A stretch of DNA of 64,000 nt. It comes from Bactrocera neohumeralis. Taxonomy: Eukaryota; Arthropoda; Insecta; Diptera; Tephritidae. Under the pieces are notes generated by a model. It was not told the origin of the DNA. It worked only from the letters and a program-made list of their open reading frames with translations, and did not search any database. The translations under genes were made by a program, and so were the position numbers. The stretch lies in contig NC_065922.1 of NCBI RefSeq assembly GCF_024586455.1, forward strand, positions 18,472,089 to 18,536,088, read 5' to 3'. Shown in pieces: positions 11,801-23,218 of the stretch; the first letter of the stretch is position 1, and each line of letters starts with the position of its first letter.

Positions 11801-12565
11801 TTTTTCGAAGTGGTCGCCTTTTGCTTTCGAACAAATCTTCAAACGATTCGGCCATCAAGAAAAGCTCGCATAGTTTCTGTTAGTACTCGTATTGAAGACG
11901 GTAAGCGAACCAAGGATTTTCTGATTCTCTCCAAATTTCGACAGAATATTCGATAGACTGTGTTCTCCAAATCTGACCACAAATTGTAGTTAATGGATTC
12001 GAATCTAGACGGCCAATCATCTGTAGCTATGAAACCAAGAATATTGCTTTTAAGTTGCTGATGGATGGTTTTTGCCTTATGGTCGGGAGCAAAATATTTC
12101 TGCAATTCACCGCTGTCCATCTAAGAGAGTATTACATACAAGTAGATGTCTTACCACGCCTTCTAAAATATCTGGCTAGACAATTTTTGTTCAATTTTTA
12201 CTTTATACACCAGCAAACCATTACAAAAACTAAATGTTGATCACGTTAAACCTTGGACTGAAAGTATACTTTGACGACCCTTGACCGTCTATTGAGCCTA
12301 ATTTCCTTCAAGCACATTTTCATAAGTTGACCAGTTGATCGTCAATAGGCTTTCATGTGGATATCATCACGGATTATAGTTGATATTGATATGTTCGATA
12401 AATCCATTTCCCTTAGTATATTTTTCTGTTTTCTATGGGAATTGCTACGAACTGTCATAGCTGAGTAAGCGCGAACTACAAATATTCCTTCTTCATTTCG
12501 TTTTTGCGTGTTTGATCTCGTGGCATGCATGGTAAACTTTGTGACAGAATTGGTGGCAGGACTAA
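11800..12565 (-). pseudogene. Tc1-like transposon remnant
   Basis: Minus-strand fragments match the order of a Tc1/mariner-superfamily transposase. An N-terminal piece at 12530-12342 (RNTQKRNEEG-like start, then STIIRDDIHMKAY) resembles the paired-like DNA-binding domain. A C-terminal piece at 12120-11839 shows NYNLWSDLENTVYR, the degenerate equivalent of the conserved '..PIENLWS.L' block. The middle is missing and frames are broken. A relative of the same family lies at 29455-29925; both share ACAGAATT..TGGCAG near the 5' end and TGGTCGCC near the 3' end. Confidence 0.65.
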
Positions 12566-14335
12566 GTAGATGTAAATGAGATGATTTCAGCTGTCAGATG
12601 TTATTAATTCGATATATTTAAAAACTATTTCCACTCATGTTTAATAGTTATTTTGAATAGAGGCTTATATGTTATTATAAAATTACTGTCTGTGGCTAAT
12701 GAAAAATGTAGAAATGCAAATGCCTTATTAAGCTCTCTTAGATTGATTGTACTATATGTGGCAAGCAGCAATGCCTCAGAAGCTGTTAAATAATTGGCAA
12801 ACTGCAACCATTGCCGCAATAAAACCATTCCTGATTACACTAGATTATTTATACATTCTGTTCGTTGATTTACATTGCTTACTAAGCTCGTAAATATACA
12901 TATATTTGCGTGCGTGTAAATATTATTGAAATTTAAAGCAGCTTTATTGCAACTAAACTTAATTGCAGATGCATGTGTATGTGTGCCACAGACGCTCACA
13001 ACTACCACTCAGCCATGTCGACCACTTTTCTTGACCACAAATTTGCATACAATGTAAATATAACTTACATTCGCTTTAATCCGGCTGCCTTTAATTAATG
13101 TTGCATAGTTTTCGGGGCAATCGTTGCATGTCAAGCATTGAAACCAAGTGGTAATCACTCATTTGATGCACTTGGTTTTCACACATTTTGCGCAAATTTC
13201 AATTAAAATTTATACTGGAATGAAACTATAAATTTCACTCATAACAACCGTTATAAATAAGCTGCTTTCGGCTGGCGATGTTTGTGCATAAATTCAATTG
13301 CTTTGCCTGTGCTTATTATGTGTATGCGTAGAGAATTTTGCAATTTGCTGATATTTCTGTCGGCCTCTGTATTTGTATTTAATTTACTTTATATGCAAAT
13401 TTACTATTTCCATAAATACTGTTATGATTTTCAACACAACGACTGACCTGCCACTGAGCCAGTGCATTTCCGGCGCAAATAATTTTGGTAGTACTTATGT
13501 AGAATACTTCAGTGCGAATATGCATTCGTTGAGCTGTAATGAGCGTTGCGTTGTTTCTAAGTTCGAAACACATAGAAATTGCTCTGGAAATACTGAGTAT
13601 AGTCCATAAATTAGACTAGTTCGAAATGCTTGCGCAAAATCTGTGTCCAAGCTTGGCCTAAACGCGTAGTATGCAAATACAACTCTGCACTAAAATTTTA
13701 TAATTAAACAGAATGTTTTTGTGAACATCGCCAAATGTCTTTGAAAAGTGTGCAATGACAAATTATAAGCCAAAACAGATATAGAAGTGAGTCACAAGCT
13801 CATTCGAGCGTTAAATTAATTTAATAGTTGCTTTAGTCTCTCGTAAATAATTCTTATATGCGCTTCAATGAGTTTGTATTAAATCGTGCGGAAATAAAAA
13901 AAACCTGGAACAGAACAATTTTGAAAATAAAAAGTTTGGCCTAAAGGAATTGTAAATGATGCTAGTAAAATCATATTGAGGTTTCCGGAATAAAAATAAA
14001 TTTAGTATATAAAATTTTTCCTAAAACAAATAAACATGAAACACATTTTGATTGTTAACATAAGTGCCCGGTTCCGCGTATAATGAGAAAATTGTATTTA
14101 AAGCAACACTATGTGTAGAGGTATGTACATGGAAGATTGACATGGAAGATTGTGTATTTTGTATTTCAGAAAAGTTGTAGAAATACCCATTAATGTCGTT
14201 TTCGACTTTTTACTGCATAGAAGGCAACCTTGTATGTTTATGTACAATGTTTAGTTGAAGTATTTTCTACATTTTTGTTGCACAATTGAGTGATAAAATA
14301 ATAATTAAATTATGTGTGAAATATTGATTGTGGAA
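12566..14335 (+). other. Intron 1: unassigned
   Basis: AT-rich intronic DNA with no recognised exon, RNA gene or transposon. Confidence 0.5.
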
Positions 14336-15700
14336 CTAAAACTTTTTAGAGTTGCCATCTTAAAAGAAAAAAAACCGAAAAAAATTTAGAGTTGCCACCT
14401 TATAGAAAAAACCGAACAAAATTAGATATGTATATTCATGAAATACCAAGAATATATACATATGGCAGCGTAGCTTTCAGGACTAACCAATTTTTCTGGG
14501 TTGCCACCCATTTAGAAAAATCTAAAACAAGTGTTTCAGAGCTGCCATTCTTATAGAAAAAAACCGAAAAATATATATATATTGATGAATTACTTCAAAT
14601 ATATAGCAACAGAACTTTTAAGACTGAAGCAAATTCTTCAGGGTTGCCATCCATCTTGTAAAAAATCTAAAACAAATTTTTCAGAATTGCTGTCTTTATA
14701 GAAAACCCCGAAAAAAATACATATTCATAGCATGTCGCAAATATGTAAACGACAGTATAGCTTTTCGAACTCACGCAATTTTTTAGGGTTGCCATCCATA
14801 AAGTTGAACAGCTAAAAAAACGAAGATATATACTTATATATATTCATGAATTACCACAAATATATAGCATTATAGCTTTTAAGACTAAAACAAATTTTTC
14901 ATGGTTGCCATCCATCTAGGGAAAAATCAAAGAGAGTATAGTATTTCCAAACGTCCTCTGCAAAACTAGCTATAATACCAACTATTTATAGTTCTAAGTT
15001 ATACTGTTTTCGAGTTTTTACTGCACTGATACTAATGTATATGCTTCGTAAAAATATAAATACATTTTTTTCGGTGTTTTCTGGATGTATGGCAGCTCAA
15101 AAAAAAGGGTCTTAAGTCCCGATAGCTATACCATACAATACATTATTTTATATGTATAAGTTTTTACACGTTTGTTGTTTATTTTTTGTGGAATTGTTAT
15201 ACGCGTTTTCGTAGAGAGTTACCATATATTTATAATTATATTTCATGACTGAAAATCTGACCAAACCAGATTTGTTTAAAAGTTTCGTGCAAAATCTGAC
15301 CATTAATGGGCTAAAGACGCTTTGTCCAAATATAACAATATTTAATTTTTCAAATATGAAAAAGGTGGCAACGCTGCAAAACTCTTATTTGTAATGAAAC
15401 GTTCATAGAGCTAGTCTATTAAAAAAGGAGACTTATACAATTTTTCTTATATATACATACATACATACATATGTACATATATTATAAACTCTTCAGGGCG
15501 GCAACTCTAATTTCACTATATAAGTAACGTTGGCAAATGAACTGAAATATTCCACTATTATATAAAAAAATATTTCAATCACTTAGAAGATTTTTATTTA
15601 TTTTTTCACAATTATTTTAAAAATTTTCATTCAAAACTACTTGGCAACCCTATGTAAAAATATTTAAAAATTTTTAGAATATTTTTTCATTAAATATTCT
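14336..15700 (-). repeat. GGCAAC-type tandem repeats on the opposite strand
   Basis: GTTGCC boxes recur at about 14352, 14392, 14500, 14545, 14644, 14790 and 14903, with looser copies near 15365, 15500 and 15640. They alternate with ATAGAAAAAACCGAA and ATATATTCATGAATTAC motifs. These are the reverse complement of the GGCAAC box of the array at 2640-3720, so the intron holds two inversely oriented fields of a related repeat. Spacing is less regular here. Confidence 0.65.
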
Positions 15701-17560
15701 CTGGAAAATGTTATTTGTGGTAAGTATAAAATACTTACCCATCTATACTTCCTACCAGGCTACCTAAACATCTCAAACATTTTCCTCACCTTCTCTCTCT
15801 CTAATTTACACCATGCCTGCATTCCACACTCTACTTTCTAGGACACTTATTTACTTTGGCTGCTTTAGCGAAATCATCATTTTCCCTTCCTCGCTGCACA
15901 GTTCGGAACAGAAGCTTTGTGCATTGCTTGAGAATACTTCAAATACCGCAATCAAAAACTCGCGCACAAATATTTGGTGTCTATTGATGGCCACACATAC
16001 AGCCACACACATGCTTATGACTATACATGCGTATGGGGAGAAGCAAATGCAGGCATGTGTGTGCTGTCACAGCCAATTTACAGTTTCGGCGCATGCATTT
16101 CTTGGCGTTTGTGCAACGTGATGCAATTTTCAATAGCAAATTATCTGAGAATTCCCCAGCATGCGGGCTTGGAACGTGAGTAAAAATTTACGGTAAACAA
16201 CAGTGTTTGTTTAAACTATGCGCTTGTGTGTTTAGGTATGGGTAAATATGCACACAAATGCGGAAATTTTGAAGTTTATTTGAATTTCCAATTTCTTATG
16301 CAAATTCCGGTTTAGTGAGAGGGGCTTTAAATATTGTTTAGCAAGAATATTTTCGATGTGGGAGTTTTTTTTTTTTTTTGAAATTCGAAAAAAGAGAAAC
16401 ATTTCTACATATTTTTAGGAGTTATTAAAAGTAAGAATTATTTCAAACCGCATCTTCAAACTTTTCAATGCATATAAACTCTAAAAATAGCCTTCAGTCT
16501 CCTTATGTCTTGCAACACACTCCTGTTCAACCCATCTTTCATACATATGGATTCCAAAAATATCCTTCAATTCCTTTTTATCTTGCGTTACGCTGCACAT
16601 CAACTTCACTTTACTTCCATTTTACCTTAAAAATATATTTTTGCTCCTCCCAACCAAGTATTGTCTAGTGAATTGCTCTAAAATTAAATTCAACTATTAG
16701 TTGCACACACGTCAATATATAAATATACAAATGCTAGTTGCCTTTACCTTGAAGTACAACTCCTTCATTGACCATTCGACTCAGCACTTTTGCTCCGAGT
16801 GCTTGCCAATCAAAATGCTACTTCAGGCATTTCGGCCACCGCATGCTTCTGGGAATTTCCACAACATATCTAAAAGCGTAGAAATAAACTCGAAAGAAAA
16901 AAAATAACAAAAACACATACTCAGTTGCACAATTACACACACACTTGTGCAGTAAATGCCCGTGTGCCGAGTAAATTTTGAAGTAAACCACTCTAACGGT
17001 AAGTAAAAGTAATAAACATCTTGCTAGTGGCAGCAGAAAAAAGCATTTCTCAGTGGTACGTTCAGATTTCGATTTTCTGATTTTTGATTTCTCATTTCTT
17101 CTGCATTCATTCGTTCGAAAACTTTTCATTACACGCCCAAGGGTATGCAAGTGATTTTTATTCAACGGCGTCCACACACAGCTGTGCTATTTGCAATTTG
17201 TTTCGGGGTGACTACATGGCGTATGAGTGACTAAAATTGGCTAAGAGTGCATGGGATTTGAGAGTGTTTTGCAGTTACTGTGGTCGACTGCTGGAGGTTG
17301 AGTAATTTTATTCAGCGCATTGAGAGAATAGTTTGTGTGGTATATTGAAAGAAAATTTTAGTATTTTGTTTCATAAAGAGGCAATTTTTCATGATAGATA
17401 TTTTGTTTTTAGTGCAAAATATTTTCAGGGATGCGAATATTTTAATCAAAAATTTTGGTTAAAAATTTTGATTTTCTTGTATTCGGAATTAAAAAATAAA
17501 AAAATTCGAATCAGCTATTAATTCAATTATTTCCTGAGATCTTTATCTGCAACCCTGCAT
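15701..17560 (+). other. Intron 1: unassigned
   Basis: Intronic DNA with somewhat lower AT content around 15800-17200 and CA-rich patches. Several open frames exist, but none shows a domain, splice-compatible conserved block or compositional bias that would support a gene. Confidence 0.45.
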
Positions 17561-17569
17561 TTATTCCGT

Positions 17570-18245
17570 CAAAAAATTATGCAAGCCAATTTTTAGATAA
17601 ATGTTTATAAACTTTTCAAGCTATTTTCTGCATTTCTTATAATAAATTATAACAAACAATTATAAAACCACTAATTTTATTCAAAAATGTTTATTATTTT
17701 TTTAAATAAAAACAAAAATTTTAAAAAGATAATTATCCATTTATTTTAGAGAAATCAAAAATTATAAATACAAATTTTTTCCAAATTAACAAAATTTTGA
17801 AATTTTTACTAAATTTAATTTTTTTTTAAATAAAAACAAAAATTTTAAAATACAAATTTTCCATTTAATTTAGGGAAATCAAAAATTTTAAAACACATTT
17901 TTTCCAAATTAAAAAAATTTTGACATTTTTACCAAATTTAATTTTTTTTAAATAAAAACAAAAATTTTCCATTTATTTTAGAGAAGTCAAAAATTTTAAA
18001 AACAAATTTTTCCAAATTATAAGAATTTGAAATTTTTGCTAAACTTTATTTTTTTTTTTAATTAAAAACAAAAATTTTAAAATAAAAATTTTCCGTTTAT
18101 TTTAAAGAAATCAAAAATTATAAAAACAAATTTTTTCCAAATTAAAAAAGTTTTGAAATTTTCACAAAATTTAATTTTTTTAAATAAAAACAAAAGTGTT
18201 AAAAGAAATTTTTCCATTTATGAAAAATTATTAAAAAATATTTGT
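17570..18245 (+). repeat. AT-rich tandem array, period about 120 bp
   Basis: The block AAATAAAAACAAAAATTTT recurs at about 17704, 17826, 17949, 18058 and 18181, each time followed by CCATTTATTTTAGAGAAATC and TTTTTTCCAAATTA. Five units end roughly 120 bp before the exon 2 acceptor. Non-coding. Confidence 0.75.
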
Positions 18246-18368
18246 TTCACTCTTAAAAAAATGTTTGAAAAAATTGTCATTTATTATACGTAAATCGAAA
18301 TATATTAAAATATGTTAAAATATGGATTTTTACAAATATTCTAATAACTTCTTTTATTTCATTTGCAG

Positions 18369-18473
18369 GTTGGTTCCTTAAAAGACTACTATCTCTTCCA
18401 CCATCGTCGTGTCGCTAAACGTTCTTTGCGTATCAGTAGCGAACACCATAGCGCCTTAAATTCCGAACCTGAG
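18369..18473 (+). CDS. Fur2: Fur2 exon 2: prodomain with internal basic site
   Basis: 35 codons between tttgcag and gtgagt, phase 0 on both sides. It continues the prodomain as VGSLKDYYLFHHRRVAKRSL. The RRVAKR motif sits where furins carry the secondary, pH-sensitive prodomain cleavage site. This site is cut after the primary site and releases the inhibitory propeptide. The exon borders the short 242-bp intron 2. Sure of exon limits from phase, splice consensus and family match. Confidence 0.92.
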
Positions 18474-18715
18474 GTGAGTACTTAAAGCAAATCTTAATTA
18501 CAACGAAATACTATACTTAACTAAAATACAAAATTTCCAAAATACAATAAGAAAAAAGAGTTGCCTACCATTAGGCGCTTTAATAATAAAAACGGTTTTT
18601 TTTTTAAATCTTCAAATATTTGAATCTCAAATTATAGTTCAAATACCTTTTATCGTACTTACATAAATTAAATACTAATTTTATTAAATTTTCTTTACTC
18701 TTAAATTCCTTACAG

Positions 18716-18979
18716 GTTCGATGGATGCAGCAACAGCACGAAAAGTTGCGCAAAAAACGTGATGGTTCCTACACCACCCTACCGGGCTACAGCCCTTACG
18801 ATGTGATAAGGCCGGGCGCAGGTTTTGTCAGCGCACCAGGTTCCCGCCTAGCATATCACCCGACTGCGTCGGCGCGCAGCAGCTCGGCTTTATTGTCACG
18901 CGCTCCACGCATACAATATCGCGCTGCCACATCGCATAACATCTTTCCTGATCCTCTATTCAAGGAACAGTGGTACTTG
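18716..18979 (+). CDS. Fur2: Fur2 exon 3: end of prodomain, primary cleavage site, linker
   Basis: 88 codons, phase 0 at both ends (ttacag / gtgagt). Starts VRWMQQQHEKLRKKRDGS: LRKKR is the expected autocatalytic site, with the mature enzyme starting at Asp. The cleavage site is followed by a linker of roughly 60 residues rich in Ser, Ala, Arg and Pro (GYSPYDVIRPGAG onward), longer than in mammalian furin. The segment FPDPLFKEQWYL then joins the catalytic domain. Tyr-rich and Arg-rich parts of the linker look disordered. Confidence 0.92.
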
Positions 18980-19495
18980 GTGAGTGAAGTATGTAAGAAA
19001 TTTTGTTTTATTTTATTAGTTTTTACTTCAATCCTCACCCTAACGGGATGTACTTGGCGGGATAATAGCGGAAATACTTTTTAAGTTTAATTTGGTGTTG
19101 TTATTGTAAACATTTCCCTAACTAGCTAGTCAATACAAGTGTAAGTATGGTGTAAGTCCTGGCAAAGCGTCACTTGTGTGTGGAAATTATGCACTAATTT
19201 TTTTTTTTTGTTAAAGATTCTCTAAATGTAGGCAACAATATGGATTTCTATGTATATAAATTGCAATGGTTGTACAAAATTCGTTGCATAAAAGTCGGCG
19301 CTTAATTTAGAAAAATTGAATTATCTCATATTTTTGGGTTTGATGTAATGTTTTATTATTTTTTTTCATCAGACAGGTAGGTAAAATTACCTGTTAGTTA
19401 AGTACAGTAAACACCTAACAACTTGAACCTTTTTCTAATTTTTTGGAAGAGTGTTTGGTTTGACTTTTTATAATTTGCGGTTTGGTTACTTTATT
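18980..19495 (+). other. Intron 3, first part: unassigned
   Basis: Non-coding DNA after the exon 3 donor. Reading through the donor adds about 35 residues before a stop at 19082 and shows no domain. Confidence 0.6.
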
Positions 19496-19496
19496 T

Positions 19497-19770
19497 ATTT
19501 AATTTTATTTTATTGATTTTAGTTTAATGTAATTTAATCTAATTTAATTTAATTCAGTTTAATTTAATTTATTTGAATTTAATCTAATTTAGTTCATTTT
19601 AATTTAATTTATGTTAATCTAATTTAGTTTAGTTTGATTTAATTTAATTTAATTTAATTTAATTGAATCTAATTTAATTTAGTTTGATTTAATTTAATTT
19701 AATTTAGTTTAATTCAGTTTAATTTAATTTAATTTAAATTAATTTTTTTAAATTTCATTTCAATTTATCG
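19497..19770 (+). repeat. (TTTAA/ATTTA)n pentanucleotide array
   Basis: About 270 bp of imperfect AATTT/TTTAA pentamer repeats with TCTAA and TTCAG variants. A second block of the same type lies at 21095-21450 in the same intron. Confidence 0.85.
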
Positions 19771-21094
19771 CATTAAAAAAACTCCCTCTTAAGAATGCTC
19801 AAACTACCAAGTCATTTTACGCCAATAAAAATAATTCACCTCCAACTCGTTGCAAGTTGTAATTCTTCTTCACTCTCTCGTCACCTCAAAGGCGACTAAA
19901 GCCTTGGAAAGTCCTCTCGCATTCATCAGATTTATTGGATTTTCGATTTGACAATGCCACTAAACCAACAGCCAAACAAAGCTAAACCAACAACATTTCA
20001 CTCACAGAATCCACACACACCCTGCGATGAAAAAGAAAATCCACAAAGAGTAAGAAATAAATCAGAGGCTTCAGTTGAGGGCCAAGAAAAGGTAAATAAC
20101 AAAATATAAATAAAGATTGCCAGCAAATGCAGTCTCCTTGCCCCTCTCGACCAGGGCGCGACGCTGATACGCGTGGCTAAGTTGTAGTTTTACACCAAGA
20201 AGGTAAACCAACTTGACAATGCCCACAATGCTGCAAGAGCAGGCACAACAACAAGAATACATGCACCAACTGCACATGTTGCAAGTGACAAAAGCGAGCG
20301 CAGACGAAGAAGAAAGCGAACCAAAGGTAGCTAGCAGGCAAGCAAACAAGTCCGCCTGGCAAAGCCAGCAAATTCACAATGGCGCTGCCGAGGCGCAAAG
20401 AAAGAGCGACGCTTTGTTGTGAGGATCTTGTCATATTATCCTTGCCATCAGGCGCTTGCAAAGTTTTAACCGAGAGAAAAAGTGTGCAAAACTGTGAGAA
20501 AGTGCTGCAAATAGTAGAAAAAAGAAGAAAGAAAGAAGCTCGCTACTTTCAGTGGTGCGGTTACCCACAGCAAATGGCAAGTTCACCCGCAGGCATTACG
20601 CTGCTCCAAGATTTATATGCTTAAGCCGCACAAATAAGCAGACGCCGAAGACCAGTAGCAAGTTGCAGTCGCGAAAGTAAGCATAAAAGATGAAAGCGCT
20701 AAAAGGGAATACACAAAAATTATTTATACTCGTTTATTAGAATGTGCATGACAGTTTGTGCAAAAAGTATATGGCACTGCCATTAAGGTGGCATTTGGCG
20801 CGATTGTCTGCCTTCATATTTTTCGGTCAAGCAACATATACGGGGAAGACGAAGCATGAATGCATTTATGATTGTCGAGTTAAGTTGCTGCGGGCGATTG
20901 AAAAGAAATTCAACAAGCTTTGATTGCATTGAATAATTCATGTCGAGAAATTTCCTCTTTTTTTATACCTATATACTTTTTCAGCAATTATTAAGAGTGC
21001 AGTTATCTACAGCTTTACGGAGAATAGTACTGAATTTTTCTGAAAAGATTTAAATTACAAAATTAACGCAAATTTGATTAATATATCGTTTAAA
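19771..21094 (+). other. Intron 3: less AT-rich unassigned segment
   Basis: Roughly 19900-20900 is visibly richer in GC and in CAA/GCA codon-like patterns than the surrounding intron, with open frames on both strands around 20071-20624. I recognise no protein domain and find no splice-consistent link to Fur2. It could be an unannotated exon, a regulatory region or chance. Confidence 0.4.
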
Positions 21095-21450
21095 AAATGG
21101 ATTTAATTTAATTTAATTTAGTTCAATTTAATTTAATTTCTTTTAAAAAATCGAATTAAATTAATTTAATTTAATTCAATTTAATTTAATTTAAATTAAT
21201 TTAATTTAATTTCTTTTAAAATACGAATTAATTTAATTTAATTTAGTTCAATTTAATTTAATTTTTTTTTTAAATTCGAATTAAATTAATTTAATTTAGT
21301 TTAATTTAATTCAATTTAATCTAATTTAATTTAATTTAATATCTTTTAAAAATCGAATTAAATTACGCTACGATAATTCAATTTAATTGATTAATTTAAT
21401 TTAATCTAATTAATTTTAATTTAATATGTTTTGATTAATTTGATTTAATG
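21095..21450 (+). repeat. (AATTT)n pentanucleotide array, second block
   Basis: About 350 bp of imperfect TTTAATTTAA repeats, broken into sub-blocks of about 65-70 bp by CTTTTAAAAxxCGAATTAAA spacers at about 21140, 21212, 21262 and 21342. Confidence 0.8.
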
Positions 21451-21544
21451 TAATTTATTGCTATATTTTGTCTGAACCTAAAATCGATAATTAGGTGTTT
21501 TCTTACAATTATACATAGTTGCAAAAAAATGAAAGAAAAGCTTA

Positions 21545-22440
21545 TCATTTGCCCTGAAATGTATGTAGGTGGAATCTGTATACAAGTAGATAGCTATTAA
21601 AGCACCCATGTCCACTTAGTATTTGGCTGAGGTGGAAATCCAGCTCCCAGGTCTGTCTATCCACGAATAGATGTCCGGTATCATTCTGTGGGTCTACCGT
21701 CCTTTCAGTGAGGTTTGTTACCATTGCTGCCATATAGTTAAGCTTTGGACTCTCTCTTCTCTTTTGGCTCCTATAGACGGCTCTGACCGCTTGCATACCC
21801 GTTCGTATACGTCAATGGGCATCATACTGGCTATTACTTGATATTGTTCAGAAAGCACTGATAACTCATAGTGCAGCCTTTATTTGCCATCATTCTTGAT
21901 ATAGCGTTTAAGATTTTATTCGCTTTATCAGCAGTGTATTCTAGGTAATTTTTAAATTTGAGCTCTATTAATACTCTCAGATACTTTAGTAGCGGCTGTG
22001 AATTAATCTCACACTTCTCAACGGTGAGAGATATACTTTCCTCCACTTTTCTAGTACATACGAGGATATGTGCAAAACTTCTGTCTTTTGCTCAGCCAAT
22101 CTAAACCCATTGAGGTTATGTGAGTCAGGCCCTACTTGTGTCCGTATCATGGACTGATGCAGCTTTCTTCGGGCTGCCCCTTTGTCTCGGGCTGTAACTA
22201 CTGCTGCCGGTCGTCCGCGTAGCCGGTTAAATAAGATTTGTCTGTCATTTGTAGGTTTAGTATATACACTGGTCTGGGCCTAAAATAGACCCTTGTGACA
22301 CTCTTGATGTAACTTCTACAAGTATTTGTCGTTATTCCTCTCTAGTTTGGTACAGCAGTTTTCTATTACTAAGATAGCTCCACACCGCAGCATTGAGGTA
22401 CTCGGGAATTCTAAAATTCCGTTTAAGCTGTTTAACTTAT
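21545..22440 (-). pseudogene. R1-clade-like non-LTR retrotransposon fragment
   Basis: The minus strand carries reverse-transcriptase pieces in the right order but broken frames: SRVSQGSILGP near 22290, the catalytic GYADD near 22225, then KYLRVLIELKFKNYLEYTADKANK and ARMM-like SRMMANKGC (22046-21834). The tail region TWELDFHLSQILSGHGCF (21665-21600) matches the part downstream of the RT in R1/jockey-type proteins. Both ends are truncated and stops are present, so it is inactive. R1 versus another arthropod non-LTR clade is a judgement from the GHGCF and YADD contexts. Confidence 0.75.
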
Positions 22441-23083
22441 TCCGTAGAAAATTTAATCGTTAAAAATAAAATTATTTTTATTCGAAAAAGATTATTTTAA
22501 AACCTCAAAGAGCGGAAAATTTAAGTTCTATTTAAATATAAATGAGCCTGAATGCGATTTTCTAACGTGTAAAAATATTATATATCTGCTCTTAACCCTA
22601 ACTACTGCTGAATGTATTTTAATAGTTGGTATTATATTTTAAGTAAATTAATTTAAGATTAAAAATTCAAATAAATCATATTTATTTAGGTTTTCATGTA
22701 AATAGTGTGCGTTTTAATTCATTATATTCAAATAAAATACTAATGTTGTAAAATAGAAAAAGTATGCTTATACTAAATTGTATTATAAACCCTTGCTGAA
22801 TATGATGCCTTCCTTTATAATTTAAGAAAAAATATGGTAAAAGTGAATACTACATAACTACATGCCAAATATAAAAATTACAGTTCCTATAACGTTATAC
22901 TAACATATATTTCCATTTCTTATGCTCTCTCCCCCTCTCTTTTATACATGACGACATTTCATTTACATATGGTCCGCATACACTGCTATTTCCAAACGAA
23001 AACTTCAATTCAAATGACGGCAAAACAACAACAAAAATGAACAAAAACAACCAACAAACAACATCAATCACCGCACACCACAG
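22441..23083 (+). other. Intron 3, last part: unassigned
   Basis: AT-rich DNA leading to the exon 4 acceptor (cacacaccacag). No element recognised. Confidence 0.55.
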
Positions 23084-23218
23084 AATGGTGGCGCCAAAGA
23101 TGGTCTCGATATGAATATCGGGCCCGCCTGGCAGAAAGGCTACACCGGCAAAGGCGTTGTTGTTTCCATACTCGACGATGGCATACAAACGAATCATCCT
23201 GACCTTGCGCAAAATTAT
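23084..23218 (+). CDS. Fur2: Fur2 exon 4: start of catalytic domain, catalytic Asp
   Basis: 45 codons, phase 0 both sides (accacag / gtaagt). Encodes NGGAKDGLDMNIGPAW, then GKGVVVSILDDGIQTNHPDL. The first Asp of the DDG motif (codon 23174-23176) is the charge-relay Asp of the subtilisin/kexin family. Sequence and spacing are those of a functional convertase. Flanked by the 4.1-kb intron 3 and the 9.5-kb intron 4. Confidence 0.95.

Noticed and set aside
20071..20624. Gln/Ala-rich and Cys-rich frames on opposite strands in intron 3
   Set aside because: No domain, no splice-consistent role and only compositional bias from CAA/GCA repeats; kept as an unassigned island.
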